NCBI GenBank assembly: GCA_963662155.1
Contig: OY759274.1
Span: 20,270,257-20,334,256 of the forward strand
DNA length: 64,000 bases
DNA from: Lamellibrachia columna
Taxonomy: Eukaryota; Annelida; Polychaeta; Sabellida; Siboglinidae
Direction: 5' to 3'
The notes beneath the pieces are model-generated. The model did not search any database. It was not told the origin of the DNA and saw nothing but the letters and a program-made list of their open reading frames with translations. This document shows, in pieces, positions 26,017 through 37,446 of this stretch. Each line of letters starts with the position of its first letter. Position 1 is the first letter of the stretch. The translations under genes were made by a program, and so were the position numbers.

Positions 26017-27775
26017 GAATGCGTGTTGTACTTCTTTTTTTAATCAAAGACGAGTCGTTCTCGTTGCTCTGTTTTATGTACACAGTAAGCATTGTATTAA
26101 TTGAATTGTACACATTGTAGTACGAATAAATATATTATTATTGTTGTTAAAGCCATTGTTGTTTTCAGTTTGTTACGTCATTGCAACAATGCACTTGACA
26201 ATAGTGTCAAACATAACGACTGGTATTGTGTTATACTCAAAACTGCAATAAAAATGACATTCACAATTGTTTGCAATTGCCGTTGAGTGATTTCTTGACA
26301 AACATTAGGAGTTTACTAAACGAAATAACGATGTGCAAAATCTGCAAATCAAATGTAAGTTGTAGCAATAAGTGTTCACGAGGAGGTTGATCACTTCCGT
26401 CGCTCGCCAAGCAAAGTACTTTTACTAGGTTAATGTCGAATGTCTTCTTTCACATTATGTGCAACAGTTCAGTCCGTTCCCCTCTCGACCGAATATTCTC
26501 GTCGCTGCCACTGATTTTATTGATTAGCATCCTGGCAATTTAGCACGAACTATATTTGGGACGAATCACACCCAAGATAAAACGTGCAGCAACTCGCCAA
26601 TTAACCGCGAGAAGCCGTCGGTGTAATTTTGTGTCGTTCCTGGGTTGTTGTGATTCGTGTTGCAATAGTCGTATTTTAAACAACATTGAATGCCTTTCAT
26701 AAACAGTTTAGTCCAGTTGTTTCAGTTGAGGTGAATTGTGAAACTTTCAGCTCCTGATAAATTCAGACTTGCCCATTCTGAATTGCCCTCCTCCCAAAAC
26801 AGATACTTGTCTTCCTATATTAATTGATATGATAGAGCATCACAAGCCAATATAAACGAGCAAATAAATTAGCTTTGTGTTTTACTAGCTTTTGCACAAG
26901 AATTACGTTACGCTGGTGTGTTAATAAACAAGTATGCCAGTGGTGAAATGTGTTTCACTTTAAGCGGTCCTAAGCACTGGATATGCCGCTGTATATAAAA
27001 CATCCGTTTTTGCGTCGACTGTGTTTCGAGCTATCAGGAATCGATACAATGAAATCCTCTCCATTCTATGCACATGAATCTAATGATTGTTATAAGGTAA
27101 TTTAGTCTCGTCGCTTTGAAATGTTATCTTATTTCAATATCAAGCAACGCAGGCGGAACACACGGTCGACAGAAATAGACCGACTGGTTAATTTAACACA
27201 TTAGGTCGAAGACCTCAATCGTAACGTTCTTGAAACTAGATCAGTTCCGTGGCCAATGTATGATGAGCAAAATCTGCGCAGTCGCCGTTTCAAAGCGGTA
27301 TCTATAACTGCATCGCCCTTCATTTCTCTCCTTGGCGTTCACCCGTTTACGAGCCTAACTTCGTTCTGGATACTCTCTTGCTAACCTTTTTTGCAGTCGC
27401 CATTGCAGACAGCACGATAACATTTGAATATTACAAGACTCCTCGTTTCCTGGGTTTTTCATTAGAGAATAGAAAGGAAACAAGAATTCTTACAAAATTA
27501 TACTCTTAAGAAGCGGTTTGGGGTATGTTTGTCTATCAGAAATAATGTTGATAATTAAAATGTGTCGTTGTCTGGCACTATATTTACTTCGTTTGTGAGC
27601 CGCTCCGACTAACTCAGCGAAATTAGTATATCGATTTTCAATGCATATAATAATTATAGTCATACTCGCACGCACGCTTACACGCGCTGGGAAAATGTGG
27701 CATATCTGCACTAAAAGTCATTATCAGAACGAGGGATCACCGAAGATTTATGGTGGAAATGCAATTTGGAATAAA
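26017..27775. other. Unassigned sequence with a diverged SINE tail
   Basis: No gene recognised. At 26936-27003 GTGAAATGTGTTTCACTTTAAG and a GCCGCTGTATATAAAAC motif resemble the 3' tail of the SINE at 18971, suggesting an old tail-only copy. The remainder is unassigned. Confidence 0.5.
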
Positions 27776-27779
27776 TATC

Positions 27780-28160
27780 TATAGTTTCAGATGTTTTCGA
27801 ACGATGAAGAGTTCATTCCAGACCCGAGGTGCAGCGACAGAGAAAGCGCGTTTGTCCGTGTTAAGCTTAGGTTTAGGAACAAAAAGTTGTTGTGAAATGG
27901 GTGATCTGAGCTGCCTAGAGATATTTGAAAGATGCAGGAGACTATCCAAGCAGGGTGGTTATTGTGTAGATAGTGCACGATATGTAAAAGTGACCAGTTT
28001 AAAATTTATGTGATAAGTAACCGGAAATTAGTGTAACTGTTTAAGTAGTGGTAGTGACGATGAAAATCAAAGCACCCTGAGTATGACACGTGCCAGAGAA
28101 GTTTGTATTCGTTGGAGATTACCTAAGTCTCCCTTAGCAATGTTGTTTAACATTTGTTTA
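27780..28160 (-). mobile_element. LINE ORF C-terminal remnant (CR1/L2-like)
   Basis: Minus-strand codons, with stops, read N-L-Q-R-I-Q-T-S-L-A-R-V, then L-P-L-L-K-Q-L-H, then Q-L-F-V-P-K-P-K-L-N and K-R-A-F-S-V-A-A-P-R-V-W-N-E-L near 27800-27850. This is the conserved C-terminal sequence of CR1/L2-type LINE proteins, more intact than the 2.6- and 8.7-kb copies. Its upstream side meets the 16-bp array at 28165. Confidence 0.85.
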
Positions 28161-28164
28161 ACTG

Positions 28165-29166
28165 CATCACCAAGTACGGCCACCACCAAGTACGGCCACC
28201 ACCAAGTACGGTCACTACCAAGTACGGCCACCACCAAGTGCGGTCATCACCAAGTACAGCCATCACCAAGTACGGCCATCACCAAGTACGGCCATCACAA
28301 AGTACGGCCATCACAAAGTACGGCCACCACAAAGTACGGCCATCACCAAGTACGGCCCCACCAAGTACGGCCACCACCAAGTACGGCCATCACCAAGTAC
28401 GGCCACCACCAAGTACGGCCATCACCAAGTACGGCCACCACCAAGTACGGCCATCACCAATTACGGCCACCACCAAGTCCAGCCACCACCAAGTACGGCC
28501 ACCACCAAGTACGGCCATCACCAAGTACGGCCATCACAAAGTACGGCCACCACCAAGTCCAGCCACCACCAAGTACGGCCACCACCAAGTACGGCCATCA
28601 CCAAGTACGGCCATCACAAAGTACGGCCACCACCAAGTACAGCCACCATCAAGTACGGCCACCACCAAGTACGGCCACCACCAAGTACGGCCACCACCAA
28701 GTACGGCCATCACCAAGTACGGCCACCACCAAGTACGGCCATCACCAAGTACGGCCACCATCAAGTACGGCCATCACCAATTACGGCCACCACCAAGTCC
28801 AGCCACCACCAAGTACGGCCACCACCAAGTACGGCCATCACCAAGTACGGCCATCACAAAGTACGGCCACCACCAAGTACAGCCACCATCAAGTACGGCC
28901 ACCACCAAGTACGGCCACCACCAAGTACGGCCATCACCAATTACGGCCACCACCAAGTCCAGCCACCACCAAGTACGGCCACCACCAAGTACGGCCATCA
29001 CCAAGTACGGCCATCACAAAGTACGGCCACCACCAAGTCCAGCCACCACCAAGTACGGCCACCACCAAGTACGGCCATCACCAAGTACGGCCATCACAAA
29101 GTACGGCCACCACAAAGTACGGCCACCATCAAGTACGGCCACCACCAAGTACGGCCACCACCCTCC
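28165..29166. repeat. 16-bp minisatellite, about 62 units
   Basis: Units such as CCAAGTACGGCCACCA, with CACC/CATC and CCAAG/CAAAG variants. Because 16 is coprime to 3, every third unit restores the frame and two plus-strand frames stay open for about 365 codons. A marker unit with CCAATTACGG recurs at about 28451, 28771 and 28931 (320 and 160 bp apart), marking block duplications of 20 and 10 units. Confidence 0.97.
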
Positions 29167-29247
29167 AACTGCAAGACATTGGATAAAAGACTGGAAGAAA
29201 TTACTCCATCACAATAAGAAGATCTCTGTCATTGCCGGTCCCAAGCG

Positions 29248-29600
29248 GTGAGGGAGAGGGAGGGTCTCTACGGAGAGGGAGGGCCTCCACGGAGAGGGTG
29301 GGTCTCCACGGAGAGGGAGGGCCTCCACGGAGAGGGAGGGCCTCCCCGGAGAGGGAGGGTCTACACGGATAGGGAGGGTCTACACTGAGAGGGAGGGCCT
29401 CCATGGAGAGGGAGGGCCTCAACGGAGTGGGAGGGCCTCCACGGAGAGGAAGGGCGTCCACGGAGAGGGAGGGTCTCCACGGAGAGGGAGTGTCTCCACT
29501 GAGAGGGAGGGTCTCCATGGAGAGGGAGGGCCTCCACGGAGAGGGAGGGCCTCCACGGAGAGGGAGGGTCTCCACGGAGAAGGAGGGCCTACACGGATAT
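29248..29600. repeat. 19-bp minisatellite, about 18 units
   Basis: Units near CGGAGAGGGAGGGCCTCCA. Strand composition is strongly biased (G+A-rich plus strand). It ends where the RTE-like LINE remnant begins. Confidence 0.96.
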
Positions 29601-29605
29601 ATATG

Positions 29606-30600
29606 AAGGGGTCACTGGGTACACACGGACTCGGCCAGATGAATAATGAGATATTTGCAGACCTTTGCACGTTCAACAGATTGATCATCGAAGGCAGTGT
29701 ATTCCCACACAGAAGAATCCACAAGGCAACTTGGATATCACCAGACTATAGAACCGAGAACCAGATCGATCATATATGCATAGGACAGAATTTCGGGAGA
29801 TCAATGCAGGACGTAAGAATACATAGAGGAGCAGACGCAGCCTCTGACCATCATCTAGTGCTGGCCAGACAGAAGTTGAAACTGAAGAAGATAGAGGTAA
29901 AAAGAAGCACCAGAACAAGGTATAATATGGATTTCCTGAAGGAAAATGAGAGAACAGAAACATTCGAACTCACTCTCAGTAACAAATATAATGCCCTAGA
30001 AGACCTTCTAGAAGAAGAGAACTTGGACATTGACACCCACTAGCAACATATAAAGAAAACATGGACCAGCAAATGTGAGAAAGTCCTGAAGCAACAGAAG
30101 GAGTGGATCTCTGCTGAAACTCTCAACAAAGTGCAAGCGAGGAACGAAAAGAAAGTTGTATTAAACAACAGCCCATAAACAGTATCCAGAGGCAAAAAGA
30201 GCAGTCATGCAAAGTGTAAAAACAGACAAGGAAGCCTTTATCTATAGTATTGCCTAGGAAGCAGAGGATGCTGCAGGAAACATGGAGCAACTGTACGACA
30301 AAACAAGAAAGCTAGCGGGAAAACATAAGCAGACTGAGGGGCATATTAAAGACAAGAAGGGCGGTATACTTACCAGTGAGGGAGATCGAATGAAGAGACG
30401 GAAGGAACATTTCGAAGAAATGCTGAACAGACTAACACCAGTGAACCTGCCAGACATTCCACCAGCAGAAGAAATCTTCCATATCAAATGCGAAAAATCA
30501 AGCAAGTTGTTATCATGAAAGCCATTTATCTTTTGAAAAGACGCAAAGCTTCAAGCACAGATGAAATTCCTGTTGAACTAATCGGTTGGTTCCAAGACAT
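29606..30600 (+). mobile_element. RTE-like LINE remnant: endonuclease end to start of RT
   Basis: The frame at 29603-30043 reads G-T-H-G-L-G-Q-M-N, F-P-H-R-R-I-H-K-A-T-W, N-Q-I-D-H-I-C-I and D-A-A-S-D-H-H-L-V. These are the final blocks of an apurinic endonuclease domain of the RTE clade, including the catalytic S-D-H motif. After a TAG the linker continues as W-T-S-K-C-E-K-V-L-K, then L-Y-D-K-T-R-K-L-A-G-K (30282 on) and H-F-E-E-M-L-N-R-L. A frameshifted K-A-S-S-T-D-E-I-P then begins the RT domain near 30540. The endonuclease N-terminus and most of the RT are gone. Confidence 0.88.
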
Positions 30601-30624
30601 GTTGAGTAAGGAAACAATCCTGTG

Positions 30625-31140
30625 TTAGAAGTAGAAACTGGTGGTCGTCACCTCCAGCACTCTCTAGCGATTTCCATTGCATATGGCCATGGTTAAAATC
30701 ACCCATTATAACACATTTTCCCTTGCTCACCTCCCTTATCGCCTTCTGTAATTTTACATCTTACTATTGTTTTATGTTTGGACTACGATAAATTACTCCT
30801 ATTGTTAATGTTGAGTTCCTGGTAACTATGTTACACCAAATTGCTTCCACACTATCTGCTTCACTTTTCAGTGAAATTTCATACGCTTGGATAGATTCTT
30901 TAATGTATAAAATGACTCCACCTCCCCTTTTTTCGTCTATCCTTTCTGAACATTACATAACCTGTCAGTACTAACTCAGCATCTACTATATATTTATTTG
31001 CCCATGATTCTGTGATACCTATTACACAAGGGGTCAATATCTGCTACCATAATGTATAACTCACTTTTTTATTTATAATGCTCCTGGCATTTAAATTTAA
31101 GCATACACATTTAAGTTTATTTTCCGAAATTATTTCATGG
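30625..31140 (-). mobile_element. CR1-like LINE remnant: endonuclease domain
   Basis: Minus strand, interrupted: L-N-A-R-S-I-I-N-K-K near 31080, a T-E-S-W-A-N-K block near 31000, K-G-G-G-V-I-L-Y-I-K-E-S near 30920, and C-V-I-M-G-D-F-N-H-G near 30690-30715. These are successive motifs of a LINE endonuclease, including the catalytic Asp-Phe-Asn. It is oriented opposite to the adjoining RTE piece and ends about 430 bp before the MADF gene. Confidence 0.85.
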
Positions 31141-31571
31141 TGAACATTTCTTAGGATGTGTATTTGTAGTATAGTACTCCTTTCGGTTTTCTCTGTCAAT
31201 TCCCCCTGCGCATCTAGTATAAATAATTTACGGTACCTGTGCCCTCGTCGACAACCCTGACAAACTCACACCCAAGAACTGCTGCACCCTTCCCATGTTG
31301 CGTTAGTAGACGCTTGTGGTCGGTGCTTAGTATTGTAGATGCTTGTGTACGGTTGTGCGCGGTGTTTACTATAACTGCCGTACACAACCGTCCATAGACA
31401 TCCAATATCGCCCGTTTAATAATTTCGAAATACCCTAAATAACACACACCCTGTGTTAACTGTGCTTTGCGTTAGTGGACTTTTGTGGACGTCAGTAGAC
31501 GATAGTGTACGGTTGTTGACGGTAGTGGATGGTAGTGGACGCTTCTGGGCGGTATTTAGTATGTAAACAAG
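31141..31571. promoter_or_regulatory. Putative 5' flank of the MADF gene
   Basis: Sequence between the LINE remnant and the MADF start codon. It is rich in related motifs such as GGTAGTGGACG and TGTACGGTTGTG. An imperfect inverted repeat pairs TGTACGGTTGTGCGCGG (31350 region) with CCGTACACAACCGTCCA (31378 region). No TATA box stands out. The start codon lies in CAAGATGGCGAC, a match to the YY1-type initiator seen at many animal promoters. Transcription start not determined. Confidence 0.35.
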
Positions 31572-31725
31572 ATGGCGACGTGGTATAACGATGAGACCGA
31601 ATCAGAGATGGTGGAAATGTGGCGTTCGGAGCCACTGTTGTACACGACCACGTCAAAGGGGTGTTCGCACCGCCACAAGAAGAATGCAGCGTCCTACAAG
31701 ATAGCCGAGTACTTCCGGACGACTG
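31572..31725 (+). CDS. MADF gene exon 1
   Basis: Starts M-A-T-W-Y-N-D-E-T and carries MADF helix 1 (E-M-W-R-S-E-P-L-L-Y) and helix 2 (A-S-Y-K-I-A-E-Y-F). Donor GACTG|GTATGT leaves one base of a Val codon. Confidence 0.87.
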
Positions 31726-34700
31726 GTATGTGTTGTATTGTATACTTTTGTGTGCTTGTAACTCGTGAATCTGAGTGATTTCATGCTTTGTCGCCAATGA
31801 CAATGTCGGTTTTGCTTGTTTGTTTTCGGTGATAAAGTGACTCCGATACTATCACACTATGAGACTATGGCCCCACAATAGTTGAGGCTTGAGCTACCAT
31901 TTTAATGTAAAAGATTAAAATCAATGACGTTGACATCAGTCACCTTGTCCTTATCCTTTTAACCGGCTTAGCCTTAGCCTTAGGCTTATGTTTTGGGTGT
32001 CGGATGTTTCGGCCCAAAACGGGTTCGGCCCATGGACCGAACCAATCGTTTACGCAACCGGTGAACCGTGAAGTGTTCTCGTTTGCATGGGCCGAATCAA
32101 CCGTGCATGCAACCGTTGCCAGCAGCAGGCTCCGTGGGACGAAATGTCTATCGGATAATTGTAACTGGAAAGTGTGGTCCGATGAGCTTGTTACATTCGT
32201 TATTTTCGACTTGACTGTTTGCGACTTGCCTGTTAATTGTAACTAAGAAATGTTATACGCTAAATTATTGGGAACAAACATACAAATGTGTCAAGAATTA
32301 AATTGTTTTTTATTAAGTATAAACATATAACAGATGAAGATGCAAAAACAAGTTTAAAACTTGACATTATGTAGTCAGTTGGTTTAATTATCAAATTAAA
32401 CCAGTAATTAATTAAAGCATAAGTGTAAAACGATATTAGCCATTCAGTTGATAACCTTAAATTTAAAGTTAATATTCTCTAAAAATGTTTATTAGAAAAT
32501 ATCATGTGATAAATAAAAAATATTATATGTCACATATTGTATCACTGTGATATAAATATTTAGTAGTTGTAGAATTGTCAGATGCCTAATCAAGTTGTAA
32601 ACATTTTCCGAGTTTGACGATAGTAGCCAATCGATTGGTAACCTAAAGTGTATTATGTCAAGCGCTTACAGTTAAATTACGGATGTTGCTCTATAATAAT
32701 TATATATTATTATATTAACATGTGCGTATGTTTCTGTGCGCAATCATAATTAATTTTATTCCGAATTAGGCTGTGGGACAAAACAACTATTAGAATTCCA
32801 CCACTTAGAAATCGACCATAGCTGATTTCAATAGCAACACGGTTTTCAGTAACGGGGGCCGAAACATCCGTTTGCATGGGCCGAAATGACTGGGCTGAAC
32901 CATCCGGAATCCTATTTTTTCTCTGCATACATGCATACACATGAAAAGTTGAGTAGAAATATTCATTTTGCATTCGCTTATTTGTTAAAATTTTCAGTGG
33001 ACGATATCAATAAAAGGATGACCAGCCTACGTACACAGTACTCCCGTATTATCAAGCCCCCAAAAAGTGGAAGTGCAAAGAAACGGACAACGAGAAGGCA
33101 GGAATGGATACTGAAGAATCTGGACTTCCTGAAACCTTTCATACGGAAACGGCATGCTTGCAAGAGTGGGATGGTAATCAAGGTAGGCAAACATAAACAA
33201 GTTATATGTCAGGGGTGAGAACCGAGATTTTTGTCCACCAACCCAATCAAGCTGTTAATAAAAAAACCATCCCAACCAATATTCTGCCAGCCTCGATATT
33301 GGGCTGCGAAATAATGTATAGATTGTTTTAAAAACAAAAGTGATGAGAACTGCAATGGACTCTTTTATTTTCAACAAAATAAAAGTTTGCCTGGGTCAGC
33401 AAAATGTCAATCTACACCGTAAAACGTGGTCACTGCGGTCACATATTAATCACTGTCCATTTCTTCGGCATAGTTTGCCCTCATCTACTCCCGATGCCCA
33501 AAGCCCAGGCATCACTTTCTGCCATTTTTGCAATCATCAGGTTCAGTTGCTGTATCAAAATGCAGGATGAGATTTATTGGAGAAAACGTTATGAATGAAA
33601 ATACAAAAAGTGGTCAAAATTACGATACCGAAAAACCACTGACTACATGGGTTGGCTGGCAGACTGCATTTTTATAGCAGTGAGGGGAGTAGTGTCTTAG
33701 GATGGTCAAATATTGATGACCAGATTATTTTTTTCCTATTCCAATGTGATTTCCATTCCAATTCCATTAACATCATCAAAATCCACAGCTTTGGAAATGC
33801 ATCTTGTTGAGGTAGTCACGGTTGGATTAAATGTTGATGACCTGTATCTCTGGAAAGGAAGGTCAGATTGACCTCACATGTGGATGCTTACGCAGGCTCA
33901 TGGTCATTAAAGCATTATGCAAAGTTTAATCAAAATCGAATGTTATGTAATGTTCCTGACTTTTTATTGATTTGTAAAATTAATTTAGGAGTGGATATCC
34001 AGTTTCAATACATCAATGCTACGCTACACAAAATAGAAAACGCACATGATGATTTTATGCTATGTATGCATGCTGTAATATCAGAGCATGTCTGCAAGCC
34101 AATAAAATTCAGATACGTACCATTACTTTTAGTAGATTATGATTTCAGAGTGGACATGTTTTGGACAACATGTTTCAAGCGCCGCTGGTCAGTATATAGC
34201 CAAGTGTCCAACCCACAAGAATAAAGTTTTGCATGTACATAGATCAAGATCATTTACTTTTACATAAAATTGAACTAAATGCAAGTAGATATCTTACATT
34301 ATTTTGTAGGACATTTAGGACGACCAAAAAGTGATTGATTTGCACCAACAACAGAAATTGGACATATATACATCTAGATTTAACAAGATTGCCATCCCAA
34401 ATAACAAGTTCCAGATGGCAAAATGGACAAGGAAGCCATTGGCTTATCGAGAGTCCAACAATTTTCTCATCTATGTGTAGCCCACCCTTATAAAATACCT
34501 GTCAATTCTATTTTTAAACATATTCACACTACTAGCATTAACACAATCATTTGGCAGTTTGTTCCATTCATTTATCACCCTCTGTGAGAAAGAGTACTTT
34601 CTCATGTCCAACCTACACTGCTCCTTAACTAATGCTGCTTTGTGTCCTCTGGTTCTACTGTCTTCTTTAAGTTTGAAGAACATATTCCTATCAACATCCT

Positions 34701-36769
34701 CATAACCGTTCACTATTTTAAATACTTCTATTTGGTCTCCTCTTAGTCTCCTGGTCTCTAGTGTTGTTAAACCACATTGTAATAAGCGACTTTCGTAACT
34801 AAGGTCTCTCAATTCTGGAATCATTTTGGTTGCTTTTTGTTGTATTCTTTCTAGCTTGTCTATGTCCTTTTTACGATACGGCCTCCATGCTTGAATACAA
34901 TATTCCAAATGTGGTCTAACTATTGCTTTATTAGCTGTTTTAACTGTCATACTACATTGAAGTTCAATCCCACAACTGATGTCACATACAAAATAAATGC
35001 CCAGAGTTGTGTGTTCAGTATGTTTTTTTATGTTTTTTTATTTTATTTTTTTATTGCAAAAACATGACATTTCCATAGACAGTTGTTTCGTCTAAAATTA
35101 TGCCTGTTTTGATCTCTACAAGAACAATGGTACCTAATAACTGGATACAAACATTTCTAGGCTACTGCCATTTACTGAATTAATAATACCCTTTACGTTA
35201 AGAAAATCAGCTCCCCAGGTTATTGTAAAAATGTCCATATCATGGAACAATGCAATTTTTTTGCACATTAAAGGGTATTTATTTGGTTGTATTCCAACTT
35301 GAAAAGGGTGTAATTTGACAGATGTCTAAAATATGTTTAGAAAAATTCTCAAGGCACCGTATTGAGTGCCCCCCCACCCACCCCCCACCCCCGGATTTCT
35401 CATCAATGTCAGCAGACCTGGGGCCAAGTACATTTTCATGAGTACAAGTACGAGTACATTGGTGATGGATGAGTACGAGTACATTGCTAAAAGCTGAGTT
35501 CAAGTACATTCTCACGAGTACAAGTAAAAGTATGAGTGCATTTATTATGACATTTCCATTCCCAAACATACGGTCACCTTTTATGAACCCCTCCCTTTTA
35601 CAAACATACAGACATGATATGACTCATAAAATAATTTTTTTTGGAGTCCCTTAACTACAATTAATAATTCATAAACCACATGCTTTGGTAATAATACTCA
35701 TTAAACCAATATCTTTGCAGTTAGTCTACCAGTGACTAAACATTACCACCACCCCCCTAAAAAAATGTGTGGCAATTTGAATAAAGTTTGTTTGTCCTTG
35801 TTTTGAATAAAGACCACATGAGACACTTCAGTTCAGTTTGTCTACTTTTCGTGCACAAACTGTCTCGGGAAGTACTGGTATCATAGTCATATTAATCAGA
35901 AATAAAAATGACAAAGTATTTTTTTTTTAAATTGAACATACAAATACTTCACAGGAAAGTTTTGTTAACTACAAATAAATTAATTTTCACAGCATATATT
36001 GAGAAAGTACTCAGATGTACTCGTAATGTACCCGTAACATCTGAGTACATTGAGTATGAGTATGAGTACATGACCCATAAGTTATATGAGTACGAGTACC
36101 GAATACGTCTGCCACATGTCTGGATGATTGAGCTTGGAATCCATCTTTTCACTCAGCTTTGGTTTGAGGGGCTCTGAAAAATGAAAAAATAGATTACATT
36201 AATATTTGTTTTTAAAAATTAACATTTACATTTTGCAGTTAGAAGATGACGACAATGGTTTTGGAGATGGGGAGAGTGACGATAAAGGAGATCATGCAGA
36301 CATGAAGTGGGTCGTGACAGAGAATTATGACAACCAGCCACAGAAAGGCAACAAAAGAAAAACCAGTGACAGCGGCAAGTCGTCCGGGGAGGAGGGATCA
36401 CAGGAGTACAGCGACTCTGGTGACCTTGACCCCACACGTGACTCCACTAATGAGACAGCAAGGTCACTGAGGCACTGTAAATCTCCTAAGCGTGTCACTG
36501 ATGCCACAGAGGACTATCGGCTGATCGTGATCAGAAAATCTGTGGACGATGTCACCGCTCCCGATTTGCAGGATGAGGTCGCAGTGTTTGTAAAACATCT
36601 AGCTGTAAAACTGCGCAAGATAACTGACAGTCGGACCATGTTGGTTGTTCAGAATGAAATTGAGCAGGCGGTGTTCAGGGCCAATATGGGCATGTATGGG
36701 CCTGGATGTACAGATCTAAACACCACACATCCCTGTTCCAATACCATCGACAAGTCAAAATTAGTATAA
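31572..36769 (+). CDS. MADF/BESS-type DNA-binding protein (complete, 3 exons)
   Basis: Joining 31572-31725, 32998-33182 and 36239-36769 gives 289 residues and a stop with consistent phases (1, 0). Residues about 9-100 match a MADF (Myb/SANT-like) domain: M-V-E-M-W-R-S-E-P-L-L-Y, then A-S-Y-K-I-A-E-Y-F, V-D-D-I-N-K-R-M-T-S-L-R-T-Q-Y and W-I-L-K-N-L-D-F-L. An acidic, Ser/Lys-rich linker (about 114-210) follows. Residues near 230-270 (V-A-V-F-V-K-H-L-A-V-K-L-R-K-I) resemble a BESS protein-interaction motif. Such proteins are nuclear and act as sequence-specific regulators, often recruited to transposons or promoters; target unknown. Intron 2 holds a LINE tail and a hAT-like element. Start chosen because the ATG opens the MADF domain and lies in a good context. 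Confidence 0.87.
32998..33182 (+). CDS. MADF gene exon 2
   Basis: Acceptor AAATTTTCAG. The codon completes as Val and the MADF recognition region follows (D-D-I-N-K-R-M-T-S-L-R-T-Q-Y), then a basic stretch (K-K-R-T-T-R-R-Q-E-W). Donor ATCAAG|GTAGGC, phase 0. Confidence 0.88.
34345..34955 (-). mobile_element. CR1-like LINE remnant: RT C-terminus and 3' UTR
   Basis: An intact 159-residue minus-strand frame (34471-34950) reads V-R-P-H-L-E-Y-C, D-I-D-K-L-E-R-I-Q-Q-K-A-T-K-M-I, L-T-T-L-E-T-R-R-L-R-G-D, C-R-L-D-M-R-K-Y-S-F-S-Q-R-V-I-N-E-W-N-K-L-P and S-V-N-M-F-K-N-R-I-D. This is the classic end of a CR1-type LINE ORF. Below 34471 comes the 3' UTR, whose GGACAAGGAAGCCATTGGCT (plus strand) is shared, in opposite orientation, with 47.6 kb. 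It lies antisense in intron 2 of the MADF gene and is younger than most remnants here. Confidence 0.92.
35413..36122. mobile_element. Probable hAT-like element with GAGTAC subterminal repeats
   Basis: The left end CAGACCTGGGGCCAAGTAC and the reverse complement of the right end, CAGACATGTGGCAGACGTA, are similar. Each end is followed inward by several GAGTACGAGTAC/AAGTAC motifs (35430-35540; 36000-36100). A CAG terminus with clustered subterminal repeats fits a non-autonomous hAT element. The 8-bp flanks match poorly, so the boundaries are uncertain. Confidence 0.5.
36239..36769 (+). CDS. MADF gene exon 3
   Basis: Acceptor CATTTTGCAG, then L-E-D-D-D-N-G-F-G-D-G-E-S-D and an acidic/Ser-Lys linker. 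The BESS-like helix (V-F-V-K-H-L-A-V-K-L-R-K-I) precedes a C-terminal tail ending K-S-K-L-V and TAA. Confidence 0.9.
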   Translation, partial: LEDDDNGFGDGESDDKGDHADMKWVVTENYDNQPQKGNKRKTSDSGKSSGEEGSQEYSDSGDLDPTRDSTNETARSLRHCKSPKRVTDATEDYRLIVIRKSVDDVTAPDLQDEVAVFVKHLAVKLRKITDSRTMLVVQNEIEQAVFRANMGMYGPGCTDLNTTHPCSNTIDKSKLV

Positions 36770-37411
36770 AATGTTGCACAAAGAACAATGTGGTGCATGC
36801 ATAGAAATTATGTAGGGGATGACAGTGTTAGTTCAGCCACTGGGTTAGTTGAGCCATCCATGTTTCCCAGGATACTACAACAGTGACAGTTACTTGGTTA
36901 CTTACCCGATGATTGAACATGTTATTAGAACACAATTGACGTACAATAGGTGTCGTTTGTTTGTTGAATATTGAAGGAAATCCCAAAATAACTATTTTAT
37001 GAGAAAATATGTTTCCAACAATGTTACATAACACATTTCTTTTGTAAGTGAGCAATACCGATTGATTGCATATAATGGTGTTCCTCGTAGAAAACATAGT
37101 TTTATGTTTACCGTCAGGTGGCACCACTGATCGGAATAAGTCGTTTAAGGATAAAATCGACGTCATCTCTTAATCACACATAAATATAGATAGGCTATTA
37201 TTTCAGGAGGAAACGATCTAACGGATTATGATATTCGTACCCCGAACACGGAAATACAGTGGTTTTGCTGTTTGCCAATCATATTGGCCAACGACTTCAG
37301 ATAAAACATGTTTTTGTAAAGTACAATAAAATAAAATGTACATATATCTTGAACAAAATAAACGTTGAGTGGTAAGATGTTACACAACAGATTATCATAA
37401 GTCTTGTGTTT

Positions 37412-37446
<35 letters not shown>

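Noticed and set aside
28083..29251. Two 365-codon His/Pro/Thr-rich frames
   Set aside because: 16-bp array; frames overlap each other fully and encode only the repeat.
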